A DNA stretch of 64,000 bases from Pomacea canaliculata (GCF_003073045.1 NC_037595.1:7553509-7617508), one strand, 5' to 3'; positions 45,595 through 58,559 are shown, counted from the first letter of the stretch. The notes: generated by a model not told the origin, from the sequence alone. A program made the numbers and translations.

Positions 45595-47160
45595 TCGGGC
45601 CAAAAAAAAAAAAAAAAGCACAACAACTTAGATGGCTTAAGTAGAGTTAATAGCGGCAACTTGTCTTTTGATGTTGCCTCTTATTATTATTATTGCTGTA
45701 GCAGCGGTTTGTTTCTGATGGAGAGAAGGGGGTCAAGTGTCGTGGCGGTCGTTGGCATGTGTTTATGAATCACGTTTGCTCGCATGCCACATGACCAGGT
45801 AAGGTGTTTACCTGGCGGTAACGTGTGAACATCTATCAGACTTTTGCTGGAAACACAGTCTTCTGAATCGCTATTTTTATCCACTTAAAAAATGCGTTAA
45901 CCATTTATTCAACATAAACAGAAATGTATAATTTCGAAAAAAAGTTAGAGTTTGTTTGCACCGTCTTAGTCCTCTTCGTCGTCAACATAGTCTTCTTTGT
46001 CCTCATCCATTCGTCTTGACATCATCATCATTATCATCATCATCGTGTCGTCGTCTATATAGTCATCGCCGTTATTGTTATCATCCTTGTCCAGTCTCAG
46101 CAACAAATATATCACTCGTCACGACGATCACGTGTCTCCCTCACGATCGGCACCTTCTTTTCTGGACATGAAGTTTCCCTTGTGACCTGACCACAACACG
46201 TGACATCAGGTGACCCGTCAGGCCGTCACGGATGGTATCACAAACACCAGGACCCTGGGAAGGACACACCTGTCTGCAACCTAAACTTAGTCTGGATAAA
46301 TCAAACCAAATAAAACCAGAAAAATAGTTATTTGCTTATTAAATTGACCTTTTCCCTCTCCCTCACAGTGCGAAATCGCCCTCGGGTGGAAGCACTTTCC
46401 CATCTAAACAACCTACCTACCTTTGCTTATTAAACTACTCTGTAGCATAAAACGATTCACATTTGTTATCGTCAATGAAAAGGATTTTCATCTGACTTCT
46501 TGTGGTTAATCCTACTCTATGAAAATATTTTTAGACGAACTAAGATTTCAGATTTAAAAAAAGAAAAAAGAATTCTAACGTCCAACACCTGGTTTACTTC
46601 AGGAAAATTGTTACTACAGGTCTAACCCAAACACTCGGCAACCAGCTGGGTCTGATTCTGAGCGAAGGTTGGGAATCCTCCCCATCCCCCCAACTACCTC
46701 TCCCACCTATTCTGCTGACCTTTATCACGTGGTATGCGCGCGCGCAGACTCGCCAGACGCAGGGCAGCCCGCCAGAGCACCCGCCAGAAAGGCAACACCG
46801 AAGTCAATCAGCACCCAGACGGTCCAGGTCCTGCTCCGAAGAAAGATGGAAGAAGACGACAGGGGATTGTGGTTGGAAGGGGAAAAAAGAAAGAAAGAAT
46901 AAAACCACCACCGCCGTCAGCACCACCACCCTTACTCTGAATTTAGGGTACATTACCAACTGTTTTTCGGGCTACCCCGAAGGGAAATGTGCTGGACATA
47001 TAGAATGGCCTTCATCGGAGACTAGTGGAGGAAGTTGCCTGGACGACCTGGTAAGGCTCACCGCACGCCCTCTAGTGACTGGATACTCTGGGGGTCCTGC
47101 CGGGAGACGGAGGTGTGTGCGGAGTGCGGAGAAGAGAGGTTTTGTGTTTTGTTTGGACTC
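45595..47160. other. Intergenic DNA
   Basis: Holds an A run at 45602-45617, an ATT repeat near 45681-45693, an (ATC)n patch at about 46020-46045 and GC-rich sequence near 46730-46930. No recognised gene. Confidence 0.55.
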
Positions 47161-47164
47161 TCTC

Positions 47165-47330
47165 CCCAGGCCAGCTATAGTTTTAATCCGCTCCATCACG
47201 GCTGTGGGTTCAAATCCCATCAGGGGACAACGTCTGGGGCAGTGCCATTGCCAGGCGGAACCAGCGGGCGGGTGGGACTGGCTGGCAATGAAGTCGTTAG
47301 TACTGGTGCGGGTGTTCATACCCCGGGATC
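47165..47330 (+). repeat. tRNA-derived SINE-like element
   Basis: B box GGGTTCAAATCCC at 47206-47218 with a weak A-box-like region upstream and a GC-rich body with GGCAGTGCCATTGCCAGG. It overlaps meaningless open frames on both strands. Confidence 0.45.
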
Positions 47331-47549
47331 GTGCGTGTGCATGGGTATGTGCATACATTCGGGTGTAGGCAAGAAACGAAGTACAAATGCACATCGCAGA
47401 CTGACAGTCTGTTGGTAGTTGGTCATCAATGTCTGTATTTACATGTGTTGTTATTAAAGTGTCGTAAACGTTTAGGAAATTTGTAAACAAGGGACTGGAG
47501 AGATGACAAATCTGTCACGTGATCGTGCTGTACTCGTCACGCCTGCATC

Positions 47550-47625
47550 GCCAGGTGCGGTGGATAGGACATTGAACCCGGGACTAGGATTACATTAACA
47601 CCTGCTCTGCGGTTAAACAACAACA
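47550..47625 (-). repeat. tRNA-derived SINE-like fragment
   Basis: The minus strand has an A-box-like GCAGAGCAGGTG region and the B-box-like GGGTTCAATGTCC (about plus 47566-47578), next to an (AAC)n tail at 47618-47628, as found at SINE ends. Decayed. Confidence 0.45.
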
Positions 47626-48004
47626 ACAAAAAAAAAACTGGAATGAGTTTGTGTAGATATAAACACTGGTGTAGTTCGATGTCAAAATAAAATTTGAAGA
47701 AAAAGAAGAAGCGTATCCGGGACATGACCAGCGGTCAACACGATCAGAAGACCCGCTCGGTGCGACAACGAACCACGTGAGACCAAAGAAAGAAATGAGG
47801 TGGTAGGGACACTGGATGTTATTTATCAAATTCAGAATTCTGGAACTCAATATTGCCGGGAAAAAACTTTCGTACAAATGTATTCCCTTGACTTCAGCCA
47901 TATCAAGTTCAGTCTATCAGCACGAACTGGCGCAGCTTGTCAGTCACGTGACAGATGCACGTGATTACAAACAAGCAGCTGGGCAGCAACGTGTACTCCT
48001 CGTG

Positions 48005-48052
48005 CACCTGTGCATCCTGTCGACTGTGGTGCCACCTGTGCATCCTGTCGAC
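48005..48052 (+). repeat. Short tandem duplication (28-bp period)
   Basis: CACCTGTGCATCCTGTCGAC is present twice, at 48005-48024 and 48033-48052. Two copies only, so it is a minor local duplication. Confidence 0.9.
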
Positions 48053-48059
48053 AGACAGA

Positions 48060-51000
48060 CAATCGGTCCTCGGGGTGTGTCTTCCCGTTGCCCCCCAGCT
48101 CCTCCTCCGTACCTCCCACCCGACCGACGCGGTCTCCGACCTGAGAGATGAGTCAGCCCTATAACTGCGCCTCAAGCCAGAGTCTTGTTTCATGCTGACA
48201 CAGGCGGCAAATACACACATCTCTACTCCTGTGACCGTAACCTGACAAGGGGGAATCCAGGTGTGAACCGATCCAACCCTGACTCTTGAAAGTCAACACC
48301 TCCAAACGTCCTGAAATCAAATTTATTCCGTTGCGACGGTCAGCTTCGGTTTGCGGGTCATGCAAATCGATCCTACCCGTCTTCCCACCCGCCCATCTCC
48401 TTACGAAAAAGGATATTTTTGCGTACGTTATACAGGTAATAATAATAATAAATTAATACCCGTCCCAGCTTATCGTCCTGTCTCCGATGAACATGAGTCA
48501 GAGACTGTAGACACCAGCGGATGGTACCTGGGGTATGTTGGATACCCGAAAGAGCAGTTCAAATCACACGTGTATCATCGGTCGTGCGTGTTGTCTCTGT
48601 GTTGATGACTATTCCAGACATTTTTGTGTCAGATATACCCGAAACCTCCGTCACACCGGGTATCTCGAGTAGGGAAGCCAATGGTGTCTGGCAGACGACA
48701 AGAGTCGCCACAGGTCTTCAGCTGGAGTACCCGACGACCTGACTTGAAAACAAAGATTTCTATTAGTCTGATCCATTCAACTTTGGAAACAAAAGTCAGA
48801 AACTAGTGAATGGAATGAAAGGACAGACTTCTATCTTTGGCGCAGATATTTCTGGCGGGGCTAGTATACGGGAAGAAGGTCATGTCGAGGAAGAAAGAAA
48901 TAAAAGTTTAGGAAAAGAATTGAAAAGTGTGATTGATACGCAGTAGCAGACATAGGAGGCGGGGGCAGGAAAAATAAGTTACGACTGGGTAGAAATGTGG
49001 GACGGGTGGGTAGGAGGTAGGCCAAAAAGAATGACCTTACTTAACAGTTGCTACCCCTGTGGGTTTGTATTATCCCAGATGTACTTTTCTAGTTCATGAT
49101 GATATATTGTCTTCCTCGTTGGCTTCTGGATGGCTTCTCCTGTGAGTCTTTAAATAATACTGATGCACTTTTTTTCTTTTTCTCTAAGCGGAAGGCTGGC
49201 CATGTCACATCGCTCTTCTACGAGCTGCACTGGTTGGCACCTCATCCTCGGTTTAAAGGCTAACTCAAGTGTATTAAAAAAAAGTCAAACAAACTAGTTG
49301 TCATCATTGCAAGATATGCTCAAAACTCTAACAGAAAAACTAAATAAGAAAACAGTTATTTCCTAATATTATTCAGCGGCGAACAAACCCAGTCATCTGG
49401 GTGAAAATTTCTTTTTGTATTCTGATTGGTTACTAACAGAGCAACGCAGGCAACAAACCAATTTTCGTTGAAAAAGCTGCTGTCTTTACTCAAAAGACCC
49501 TCTGGCATGACACTACTGTATTTCGTCGAACAGTATTTTTGATTTCACCCCCTACCTCCCCTTCACCAACATCCCCGCTTTTCTCCCTCATGAGCATTTA
49601 AAGACCAACCCGAATGTGCATGTTTCAAGAACTAGGTTTTCATAATTTCTTTTTACAAGAAATCTGCAGAACTATTGTTAGGCGAGAATTTCATGTAAAG
49701 CTATGGAACTATTAGGAAAATATGATTAAGTCGATTGATGATAGACATAAGAAAGGGACGAAGAGAGAGAGAAAGATAAGTATATGTACTTAGAGACCGA
49801 GAAAGTGATTAAAATATGTCCATGATCTCCATATTATTCCCCTCCCCCATCCTCAATACCTCCCCCCCACACACACACAGATATAAAATCCCCCATCCCC
49901 AACCCACACTTCTGCCAAAATATGGACGAATCAAATGTGAGAGAGCGAGGCATGGCGGACACACGAGACGATGAGCTGCGCTCACCAACACGGAATGCAG
50001 AGATCGACAACTCGCCCTCCGTGTCTTGGTGCCGGCACCCAGGTCCTCTCCACCCTCCTACCCTTCCTCCCTTCCTCCCTTCCGTGGTGTGGCCACCTGC
50101 GTGCTCGTCACGGCCGTCGGGTGGCGCTGGTGCGCTGTATGCCGCAGCATGGCGGCTGCTGGTGATAGATGGCGCTGTTCACTGGGATGCCTGCGTCACG
50201 CCCTGCGCTCTTCCTGCTCCTTCATCATGGGCAGGCGAATTGTGACAGATAAATGTTTTTTCACATGCGACCATCTCCTTGTCGTCTTTTAGAGCTTTTC
50301 CGGAATCTTAATTCATTCTGCTAGTATCTGAAACGTCCTGCGTTCACTGCCTGCCCCCTCCTTCATCCCAACCGTTATCCTGTTCGTTTGCTTCTGCCTC
50401 CATTACTCCTACACGCCACCAGCATCCTTGTGACCTTTACCATCATCATCATCATCATCATCCCCACCAATGCAGATTAACTTTACTTGTTAACCTCACA
50501 CAACTCATGGTTCAAATCTCAAGTTATTATTAATCTGAGATAAAAACAGAACAATTAATACTCAAAAAAGTATTGAAATCATCTGTAGACTGCCAGGATG
50601 TATGATGACGAATCAGAGAAGACAGACAAACATCAACTGTGTGACCTTCTCGCCGACGAGTTGCAAAAAGACACCATGATGGCAGTAGAGGTGACAGACA
50701 GTCGATAGGACAACAGAAGGTTGTAGATGAAAACCAAAAGGTCGCAGACAAGAAAATAGTTTGGCACGATGAAGAAGAAGAAGAGCGTGTCTAATAATAG
50801 GCACAAAACTCACAATAAGTCAACGTAAACAACCGCTCTAAGGTAAACAACCACAAGTACAGAGAGGCGAGGCAATTAGATGCATGTGTTTAAACTTTAA
50901 ATGAAGCGTGCACACAATAAGTCCTCACAATGAACAACTTTTAACTTGTCTTTGTTTGTAAATAAATGAAAGCTGTAAAAGGTGCAGTGAACAATGTCTT

Positions 51001-52779
51001 GGTGTCAACAGGTGCACGCGGTCAGTTAGAATGCTTAGTCACTTCCAGCGAAAGCCATCAGTACCAGCAGCCCGGCAAAGCGACCTGTCACCGGAAGTAC
51101 TAATATGATTGGCCGCCATGACACTTGCTGTCTTGTCCGTGAATGCAATGTATGCAGGGAAAAAGTTACCATATCTTTTGTGTCCAAAAATGAGTGGTAT
51201 CGATGGCATAGTCTCGTTACAAAAGAAATTCAGCCCAATACGCCACTAAAAAAATAAGAATAATTATTATTAATTTTTACTATTTTCCAGCGTGACATAA
51301 AACTCTTGCCAGACTGGACAAATGTCCAAAGTTCTCCCCAAAGAAAAAGAAGATAGAAAGAGAGAAGGGGGAGGGGAGAGATATTTTACAATGGTATCGT
51401 CACGTGATAGCTTACATTCTTCAGTCACGAGGAGAACTGTGAAGATCTCGGTCTAATTAACGAGAAACTCAAGCTAACGGTTTTCCGGAAATGTCCCGTT
51501 GCTAGTTTTGCCACGACTGGCAAGTCCGCCAAGTTGGCTTGTCTGGCTCTATCGAAATAACCTGGATCAGTCACACTGCTCCAGGGAACTGGGAGATGAA
51601 TCATTACAGGTAGGACCAACATCTGTCAGACGATTGAAACTGCGGATGTCTTCTTGTCCACCCCAGGCCTGTATTTAGGCTTTGGCACGACTGACCACTT
51701 GGGCCTGAGAGTGAGAGGCAACTTTAATCATATATATGTGCAAAATCGGGTAAGAGATGGGCTTGTGACAATGGGATTAAGATTCTGCTATGGAGGCAAA
51801 GACAATGAAAGGTCTAGAAAACAGAGGAGCACATTCCCACGAGATGAATGCTGGTCTCTAACATCTAAAGAAGGTCAGAAGTAAAACGAGAATGTTCCTG
51901 ACTGCCACCCGTTCTTTTTTATAGGTTGTATAAATCGGGATGGAATGATCGTGAGACCATTTTTTAAAACAAAACAAGAATAATAATTATAGTTGTAGTG
52001 CGGAGGAGAAAAGTCCTCATTTATTTTCTTTTACTGACAACGACAAAGCTATGACAATATATTCAGAAATTATAGATCACCGCAAAACAAAGTATGCGCG
52101 CACGATCAGATCACTCACACTTGTCGAAAAAGAAAAAAACAGTTATATAACAGTTCAGTGCGTTTATTTATTTATTTTCAGAAAATCATACCTCACTGAC
52201 AAAGATTCTGAACTGCGCGTGACATGAAGGAGCCACCGAGGGTCTGGTGCACAGGAACATCAGACCCTGAGGTTTAGTCGATACATTTCAGAAGTTTGTA
52301 TCTCTTGAACAGATGGAAAAGATTCCGTTAGAACATGTGAGTCAGAATCCTGCTAAAAGCTAACCTATTATGCCATTTTTCCCATCATTTAAAACAATTT
52401 AAGCTCGGGTACGCCTTTAACATATTTGATTAATTATTACCCAGAAAGCATCCAAACTTGGTTCTTTCACAGTCTAGAACATCTCTAAGACAGCTACCAC
52501 GGGATAAGTAGCTGCTACTTCATAATTCTCTTGGAGGGGATGTGGCAAAGACAGGGTGGGGACTGGGAACAAATGAAAAGTGAAGAAGCAAAGAGGTTAA
52601 AAAAAAAAGAGAAGTGAAAGCATGACAGGAGTAAGATATAAAGTCAACACTGTGAATGTTCTCGGTGTGTTTAAAAACAATTAACGGCGTGTCTGCCTCG
52701 TGGCATCATTCCACAAACGCCCAAAACTAAAACACGTTTACCGAATGGTTGCCGGAGAAACAAGCGAGGACAACCGTGG
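48060..52779. other. Intergenic DNA
   Basis: No recognised gene. Contains an (ATC)n patch at about 50441-50462, purine-rich patches near 49750 and 51350, and several ATGGCGG-type stretches (49951, 50150) that could be chance Kozak-like starts. No exon chain could be built. Confidence 0.5.
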
Positions 52780-52829
52780 CGTCAATAGGTGTCAATGAGG
52801 ACTCGGCGCACACGTCAATAGGTGTCAAT
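52780..52829 (+). repeat. Short tandem duplication (33-bp period)
   Basis: CGTCAATAGGTGTCAAT occurs at 52780-52796 and again at 52813-52829. Two copies. Confidence 0.9.
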
Positions 52830-53880
52830 AAAGATCACGTGCACACGCAATCCTCCCGCGAAAACTCGTGCGTGGTGCTCATGTTTCTGCTTCTCCTTGT
52901 CGCCAGTTCATCACCGAGGATCTGACTCGTCGGGATGGTCGTCCACCTAAAGGCCCTTAATTCTAGTCTACCGTGCAAAGTTTTGTAAAGGAAGCGCGTT
53001 ACGCTCTCGGTTCAAAACTTTTCGATGTTTCTATTTTTAATTTGAAGATAGAGGAAATAGAAGTTATTTTTAAGGTTTCTAGTTACATGAAAACGGACAA
53101 TTGGCCAACCAGGACATTTTTTACATTTTATAGAGTGGGTTGTCTCCCTTTACTCTGTATTTTGTTTTGAAGCTTTTTAAAAATTTTATTCTACCCTTTT
53201 ATTATTTTTTTACTCCATTTGTTTTTCTTATGCTCTGTGCTCTTGCGTGCCTTGTAAATAATTTTTTTTTCAAAAAACTTTTCTGGGATACTGCAAGATT
53301 CTCTCCAATCTTACTTGGTTTTATGTTGGAGCGATATTTTTAGTTGTTGTTGTTGTTGTTGTTTTTGTATTATTCTCCGCTTAGTTTCCTACATCCCTTG
53401 CCTTCCCTGTGCGTCTGACGACCTGAAACACGCGCGTTTGACGTGGTTTGACAGGTCACGGCAGTGCCGTGTGGCATGACGTCAGAAGGGCGTGTGAAGA
53501 TGTCACACACAAGTAGAGACAGCAAGCCGCCATTGTCCACCTGCTGACGAGCTCAGCCATGATAAACCACAGAGGGGCGTCAACATGTGGATAAACATCA
53601 CACACTTGTGCACAAGCGATTGGAGTACGGAAACAAACATGTGACACACCTGAAAACCCGCCAACTGCTCCACGTCAGTGACGTCACCTGTAATGGCCGC
53701 TTGTCAAAGTGGTGAGGTGTTAGGACAGTTTCACTCAGGTCGCTAGGATACGTAGCTCTATTCCTGATTAGTTCCACTCAAGTGGTTACGGCACGTCACC
53801 TGGTCAGATCCACTCAAGTCGTGGGTCAAGCCTGCACGATGTCACCGAGTTTACCCGTGACTGATCTCCAAGGTTGAAAT
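52830..53880. other. Intergenic DNA with (TTG)n
   Basis: No recognised gene. A T-rich stretch with a (TTG)n run at 53343-53362 is followed by CpG-richer DNA with several TGACGTCA-like or GACGTCA sites (near 53478 and 53680-53687). Confidence 0.45.
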
Positions 53881-54540
53881 TCTCGTGTCGCCATCTTAGC
53901 ATTGTGGGTGAAGGGGAGGAGGGGAATATCAAGTACGTAACTTCCGCAGAAAAGAACTGTTTTCATCCTTCACACTGTCCTCCATGTCCTCAGCACCCGC
54001 AGACAGCGGAACACGTTCTTCTTTCCTCAGTTCACTAGAGTCGCATGCTTCCCTCCTCTCCTCGTCCTTTCTCTCCACACACCAACGAGGTGTCGATATA
54101 TTTCCCTCCATCTATCGTTTGTGTGTGTTGTTGTTAGGGTTTTTTTTTTCAGTGTTTCCCCCCGCCAGACACGTAATTTCCTCCCCTACCCCGATTCCCT
54201 CCACATCTTTGATCACCGCACGTGCGACAGTGTCGAGGTGCGTGCGTGCATGTTGAGCGTGTGAATGCACGTCCACCTGCTTCCTAACTGTTCAGGTCTG
54301 TGCAGCACCGCAGGGGAATGGATGAGGATGAGGGGAGGGGAACGCAGGCAAGGGGTGCAGCTACTCGATACTCGGCCCTGACACGGGGTTGGTGGGGTGG
54401 TGGTGGTAGTGGTGGTGGTGGTGGTGGTCAGGAATGCGACAGCCTTGTGACGTCATGCTTTGCCACCTCTCTAAGGTTTCTCAGTAATGAGCCCACCTAC
54501 CCGCATTAATTCAAGATGGCAGCGCCGGCCGGTGAGTTTA
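53881..54540. promoter_or_regulatory. Candidate promoter region with a possible short first exon
   Basis: A plus-strand CAAGATGGCAGCGCC at 54513-54527 matches the YY1-type AAGATGGC core often found at animal transcription starts. The ATG at 54516 opens MAAPA and runs into a consensus donor G|GTGAGT after base 54531. A mirror-image core (GCCATCTTA, 53890-53898) lies on the minus strand. This looks like a possible divergent promoter, but no further exons were found, so it is an inference. A (GGT)n tract at about 54390-54428 lies between them. Confidence 0.3.
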
Positions 54541-55474
54541 GCGAGTGGCGCCCCCTCCTCTCCCTCCCTGACAGTCATCAGAGGGCGCTGTCATAGCTGG
54601 CAAGACGTAGTGGTCATGGGTAACCTTAGCCAAGTTCAACACTTACTGAGAGAGAGAGACTGTACTCACGCACACTCGGGTTAAAGGCCGCCCTTCAAGA
54701 CAAATTTTTGTCTGATGGCCTGTAACTTCATGTTCTCCCTCAGGTGGTGAATTTTACCTGTCCTACTCCATCTGTCAACCAGCCTGTCTTTATTATGTAT
54801 ATTTGAATTTTTAACTTCCCTTATATTTATCCCTGCTGTGTATTTTACTGTTTTGCTGTCTGTTGTCGGGTAGTAAATATATATATACTGTCTCCTTACT
54901 CGCGGGTTCACTTTATTCTTCATAAGCAGAGCTGAAGGCAATGGCCATGTAATATCGCATGAATTTTATCGACATTTAAACAAAATATTTATGACAGTAT
55001 TGTGTCAGCTGGTCACACATAGATCCTCCTGGCGCCGCGTGCCCATTAGTTATCCCTGCTCGGTACTATTTGCAAACGGCGCGTGTCCTCACTCTGTCAG
55101 CAAATGGCAGGCACAGAGGAGTGTAAGAGGAGTGCAGTTACATGTTCCTCCTTTCTCGCAGGATGCACACATGTATGCACTTCACTTCAAACGGTTTCTC
55201 TTAACTGACTTCGCCACTAAACCGTCCGGAGGTAATTGCCTCGCCGCGAGGCCTCACGGTCTACCTGCGATTTTCTCTCCCTTCTGCTTTTCTGGAAATG
55301 TGGGGAACTCCATTTTAGTGCCAGTCTTAAAAACTGCACGAAACGTCTGACAGCCACGTGTACTTCCTGTCCTCACCAGTCGCCTCCTGGAAGCGGTCTC
55401 GAGGAAGACAACACGAAGAGTAGGTCCAGGTCCCATGTTGAAGACTTCAGACTTCTTTCCATCTTCGTATCGGT
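54541..55474. other. Non-coding DNA
   Basis: No recognised exon. Includes a short AT-repeat stretch near 54885-54895. Confidence 0.5.
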
Positions 55475-55649
55475 CACTAGCAGTAGACTGACACAAGTCT
55501 CTGTCACTGACACAAGTCTCTGTCACTAGCAGTAGACTGACATAACTGACACAAGTCTCTGTCACTGACACAAGTCTCTGTCACTAGCAGTAAACTGACA
55601 CAAGTCTCTGTCACTGGCACAAGTCTCGGTCACTGACACAAGTCTCTGT
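55475..55649 (+). repeat. Minisatellite, 19-bp unit
   Basis: Repeats of CACTGACACAAGTCTCTGT, about six full copies plus degenerate ones, interspersed with the spacer CACTAGCAGTAGACTGACA. The reverse strand reads as a Ser/Thr-rich repeat protein, but this is only a by-product of the repeat. Confidence 0.9.
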
Positions 55650-55901
55650 GCTCTCGGGTCGCGTGCCAAGTAGACCAAGAGCTCCTCTCCTGAAGTCGCT
55701 TCCCAAATTAGAAACAATTAAATTATTTCTCTTCTTGAAAATACAGAAAGTGAAAAACTTTTCGACAAGACGGACATAACAGTTTGTGTTCACAGTCATC
55801 TGTCAAACTGTAGTTACTATGAACTGACTTATTGCCTAGCAACATGTGAGCGTTTACTTGTCGCCGTTGTTACACGACAGTCGGGCTCCTTGGTAACATC
55901 A

Positions 55902-56152
55902 GCCGTTCACAACACAACCTTCATTCGTTCACAGCACAACCATTAGCCGTTCACAACACAACCTTCATTCGTTCACAGCACAACCATTAGCCGTTCACAA
56001 CACAACCTTCATTCGTTCACAGCACAACCATTAGCCGTTCACAACACAACCTTCATTCGTTCACAACACAACCTTTAGCCGTTCACAGCACAACCATTAG
56101 CCGTTCACAGCACAACCTTCATTCGTTCACAGCACAACCTTTAGCCGTTCAC
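55902..56152 (+). repeat. Minisatellite, 44-bp unit made of two 22-bp halves
   Basis: GCCGTTCACAACACAACCTTCA alternates with TTCGTTCACAGCACAACCATTA (22 bp each), about eleven halves in all. The two halves are themselves homologous (the shared core is GTTCACA-CACAACC), so a 22-bp repeat was doubled to a 44-bp higher-order unit. Unit edges vary slightly towards the right end. Confidence 0.93.
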
Positions 56153-58090
56153 ACAAATCATTGCCCGAAACCAAACGTGTCTTCGCTTGGTTTCCTTTAC
56201 ATCGTCATCTAAAACGATAAGAAAACAAAATTTATTTTGTGTACACTGACATCTGGAGTCAAGTCTGAAACTGTTTTTGTTTTTGTTTCCCACTAAAGCT
56301 TTGTGAGTCATGTGTACAGTGTACAGTGAACACAAGGCCGGTAGACTACCACTTACCCCGGCGTCCTGTGTGGTTTTGGGGGCGACTTCCAGAAGTGAGT
56401 GGAGGGTCGTCATTCCAGAAAAACGCTAACTATTGCCCCGAGAGGAAATGAGTTGGAGTCGCATGTGACGGAGGGGGGACCGGGGCGGGAGGAGACGTAC
56501 AGGTTTACCTGTCAAACTGCACGGCTAATAGTGGCAAGCCAACTGTTCATCCAGTCTACACTGAGTAAACAAGTATACCTTTCCAAGTGTGCCGGGCTAA
56601 TGGCAGGCAAAAACTGTGGGTTACAAGTCTACACTTGGTGAACAGAGGATACACTTCTAGAACACTCTCTCGAGTATTAAGCTAATGGCGGCAAACCAAC
56701 TGTTGACAAAGTGCACACAAGTAGGGATGATGGCGGCAAACTAACTGTTCATGACGTACACACTGAATGAATGAGTTATTTAGCAGTGAACGGGGGCTAG
56801 AGTATACACGACGCCATCATCATCATTATCATTATCGTCATCATTTTTTGTTGTCCCTTTGCTGCTGTTGCTTCTTATTCTTTTTCAGTTGAGGGTTTTC
56901 AGTCAGGGAGGGTGCCGTTTGAACTCTGACCCAATCCACCCTTATTCTCCTTTCTTGAAGACCCCACTGACACAATACTGACACAAAGCATCATGACTAT
57001 TTCAGACAGTGTGGGTTGTCAGGGTGACGGTCGTGTGCCTGTCTCTAGCGTCTGGTCGACGGTGAAATCAGAAGCCAGGTTGGGTGGCAGGTACCGCGAC
57101 TCACCTGTTGGCGGACCTGTGGCAGGCCGCACACACCAGCGACGTCACACCAACACCTGTCCTGAACCCTCCTCGCCGCTAGTCCTCACTCACTCGTTAA
57201 AATTCTCCTCCCTCCACCTCTGTAGTTGGTAGAACCCCCCACTCCGATCACCCCTACCTTCCTTTCTCTCTCGCACTCCTCCCTGTCTTTGTGTACCTGT
57301 TTATCTTAGGTAAGTGATCGATACACCTGTATCCAGGTTCGAGGACGATACGATTGTCATGCGCCCTGAGTAGTTGCGTTCGCACGCACTCAAAATGAGT
57401 TGAACTTCCTATGTTTGATTTTTAAATCAAGAACAAATTAATATAAACGTCAGACAGTAGGGGGCAGAGCTTCCAGACCAAACAAACAAACAAACAAACA
57501 AACAAACAAACAAACAAAAAATGACTTAAACATTGAAGATTGTAGAAAAGAGAAAAAAATCACTTTAAGGACTCCTTCGTGCAAGGAATAAAATGTGCTG
57601 AAAAAAGTATCAAATTAATTTGAAACTTAACGATTTTGTAAGGAAAATTTATTTTTACACAGAGAATAAATGGATGAGAAAAAAATGGAAAGACAAACCT
57701 TGCAGAACAACCATGTTCTCAACATTTAAACTGGAGATCGTGTTTTTATTATTATAATAATAATAAGATGATGAAGAAGATGAAGAAGATGAAATGAGAA
57801 TATACTTAATAAACAGCGAAACTGGATAAAGTGAATCATACCAAGCTAATTTAATAAACTGTTTTTCTCATAAAACATTTCCTTTATAAATTATTTACAT
57901 TACAGTTTATTCTTCATGCATCCTCTCCACGTGCTCAACGCAACACTTGAAGTAAGTTTTCTTCTCATTGTTTACCCACCTTGTGGAATTTTCCAGTGAT
58001 TTCTAGGGTAGCTCCGGGGTACTATTGTCTGCCGTTTGCTCAAACTTTCCTTTCAGGATGCAAAACACAACAAGTGGGATCGATGTGGAG
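56153..58090. other. Intergenic DNA with (AAAC)n and (AAG/ATG) repeats
   Basis: Contains an (ATC/ATT)n patch near 56817-56845, a clean (AAAC)n microsatellite at about 57479-57518 and a (GATGAA)n patch near 57768-57792. No recognised gene. Confidence 0.6.
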
Positions 58091-58445
58091 TGCGCGCGAA
58101 CTAAGACGCACTGCGCATGACAAAGATGGCCGCCTCCAAAATAGATACAAATTTATAAAAAACAACTCACCCAACTTTGAAGATGGTTACAGGGGCATCA
58201 AGCGAGCACGCACATCGAGAGAGAATACAAGAAGTTGTGAGTCACCGACTGCAACAATGGCCAACGCCCCAGTCGGGAGGAATGTAGTCGGGAGGCGGAG
58301 ACACAATCACAAACACGTTTTCAAGGTCCGCACTCTGATACGTCATTCTTGCCTGGCTTCAACTTTTGACGTAAATACAAGAGCGTGACGTCTATATATG
58401 GCGTGGATTGCGTGACGTCAAAATAATTTGGATACAAGGAGGCAG
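58091..58445 (+). promoter_or_regulatory. Candidate promoter cluster (NRF1-, YY1- and CRE-like sites)
   Basis: CTGCGCATG at 58111-58119 fits half of the NRF1 palindrome, followed at once by AAGATGGCCGCC (58123-58134), a YY1-type core. Further on are TGACGTC (58386), TATATATGG (58393) and a full CRE palindrome TGACGTCA (58413-58420). A short open start, ATG 58450 (MAGLSCAQYFLG), follows and reaches a GAG|GTGACA donor-like site. These sites were matched by eye. No downstream exon is recognised, so the transcript is hypothetical. Confidence 0.35.
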
Positions 58446-58559
58446 ACCCATGGCGGGCTTGAGTTGTGCTCAATATTTTCTGGGAAAAATTCTATCGAGA
58501 TTCTGGGGTCAAAGTCGTCTGCACGTGGACAGGGAGGTGACAGGATCGTGCGTGGGTCA

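Noticed and set aside
46972..47490. 172-codon open frame on the minus strand
   Set aside because: It runs through a tRNA-derived SINE-like element and a GC-rich patch. The plus strand is also open and no protein resemblance was seen.
55475..56152. Regular direct repeats resembling a CRISPR array
   Set aside because: The repeats are adjacent with no unique spacers and the DNA is clearly eukaryotic; these are minisatellites.
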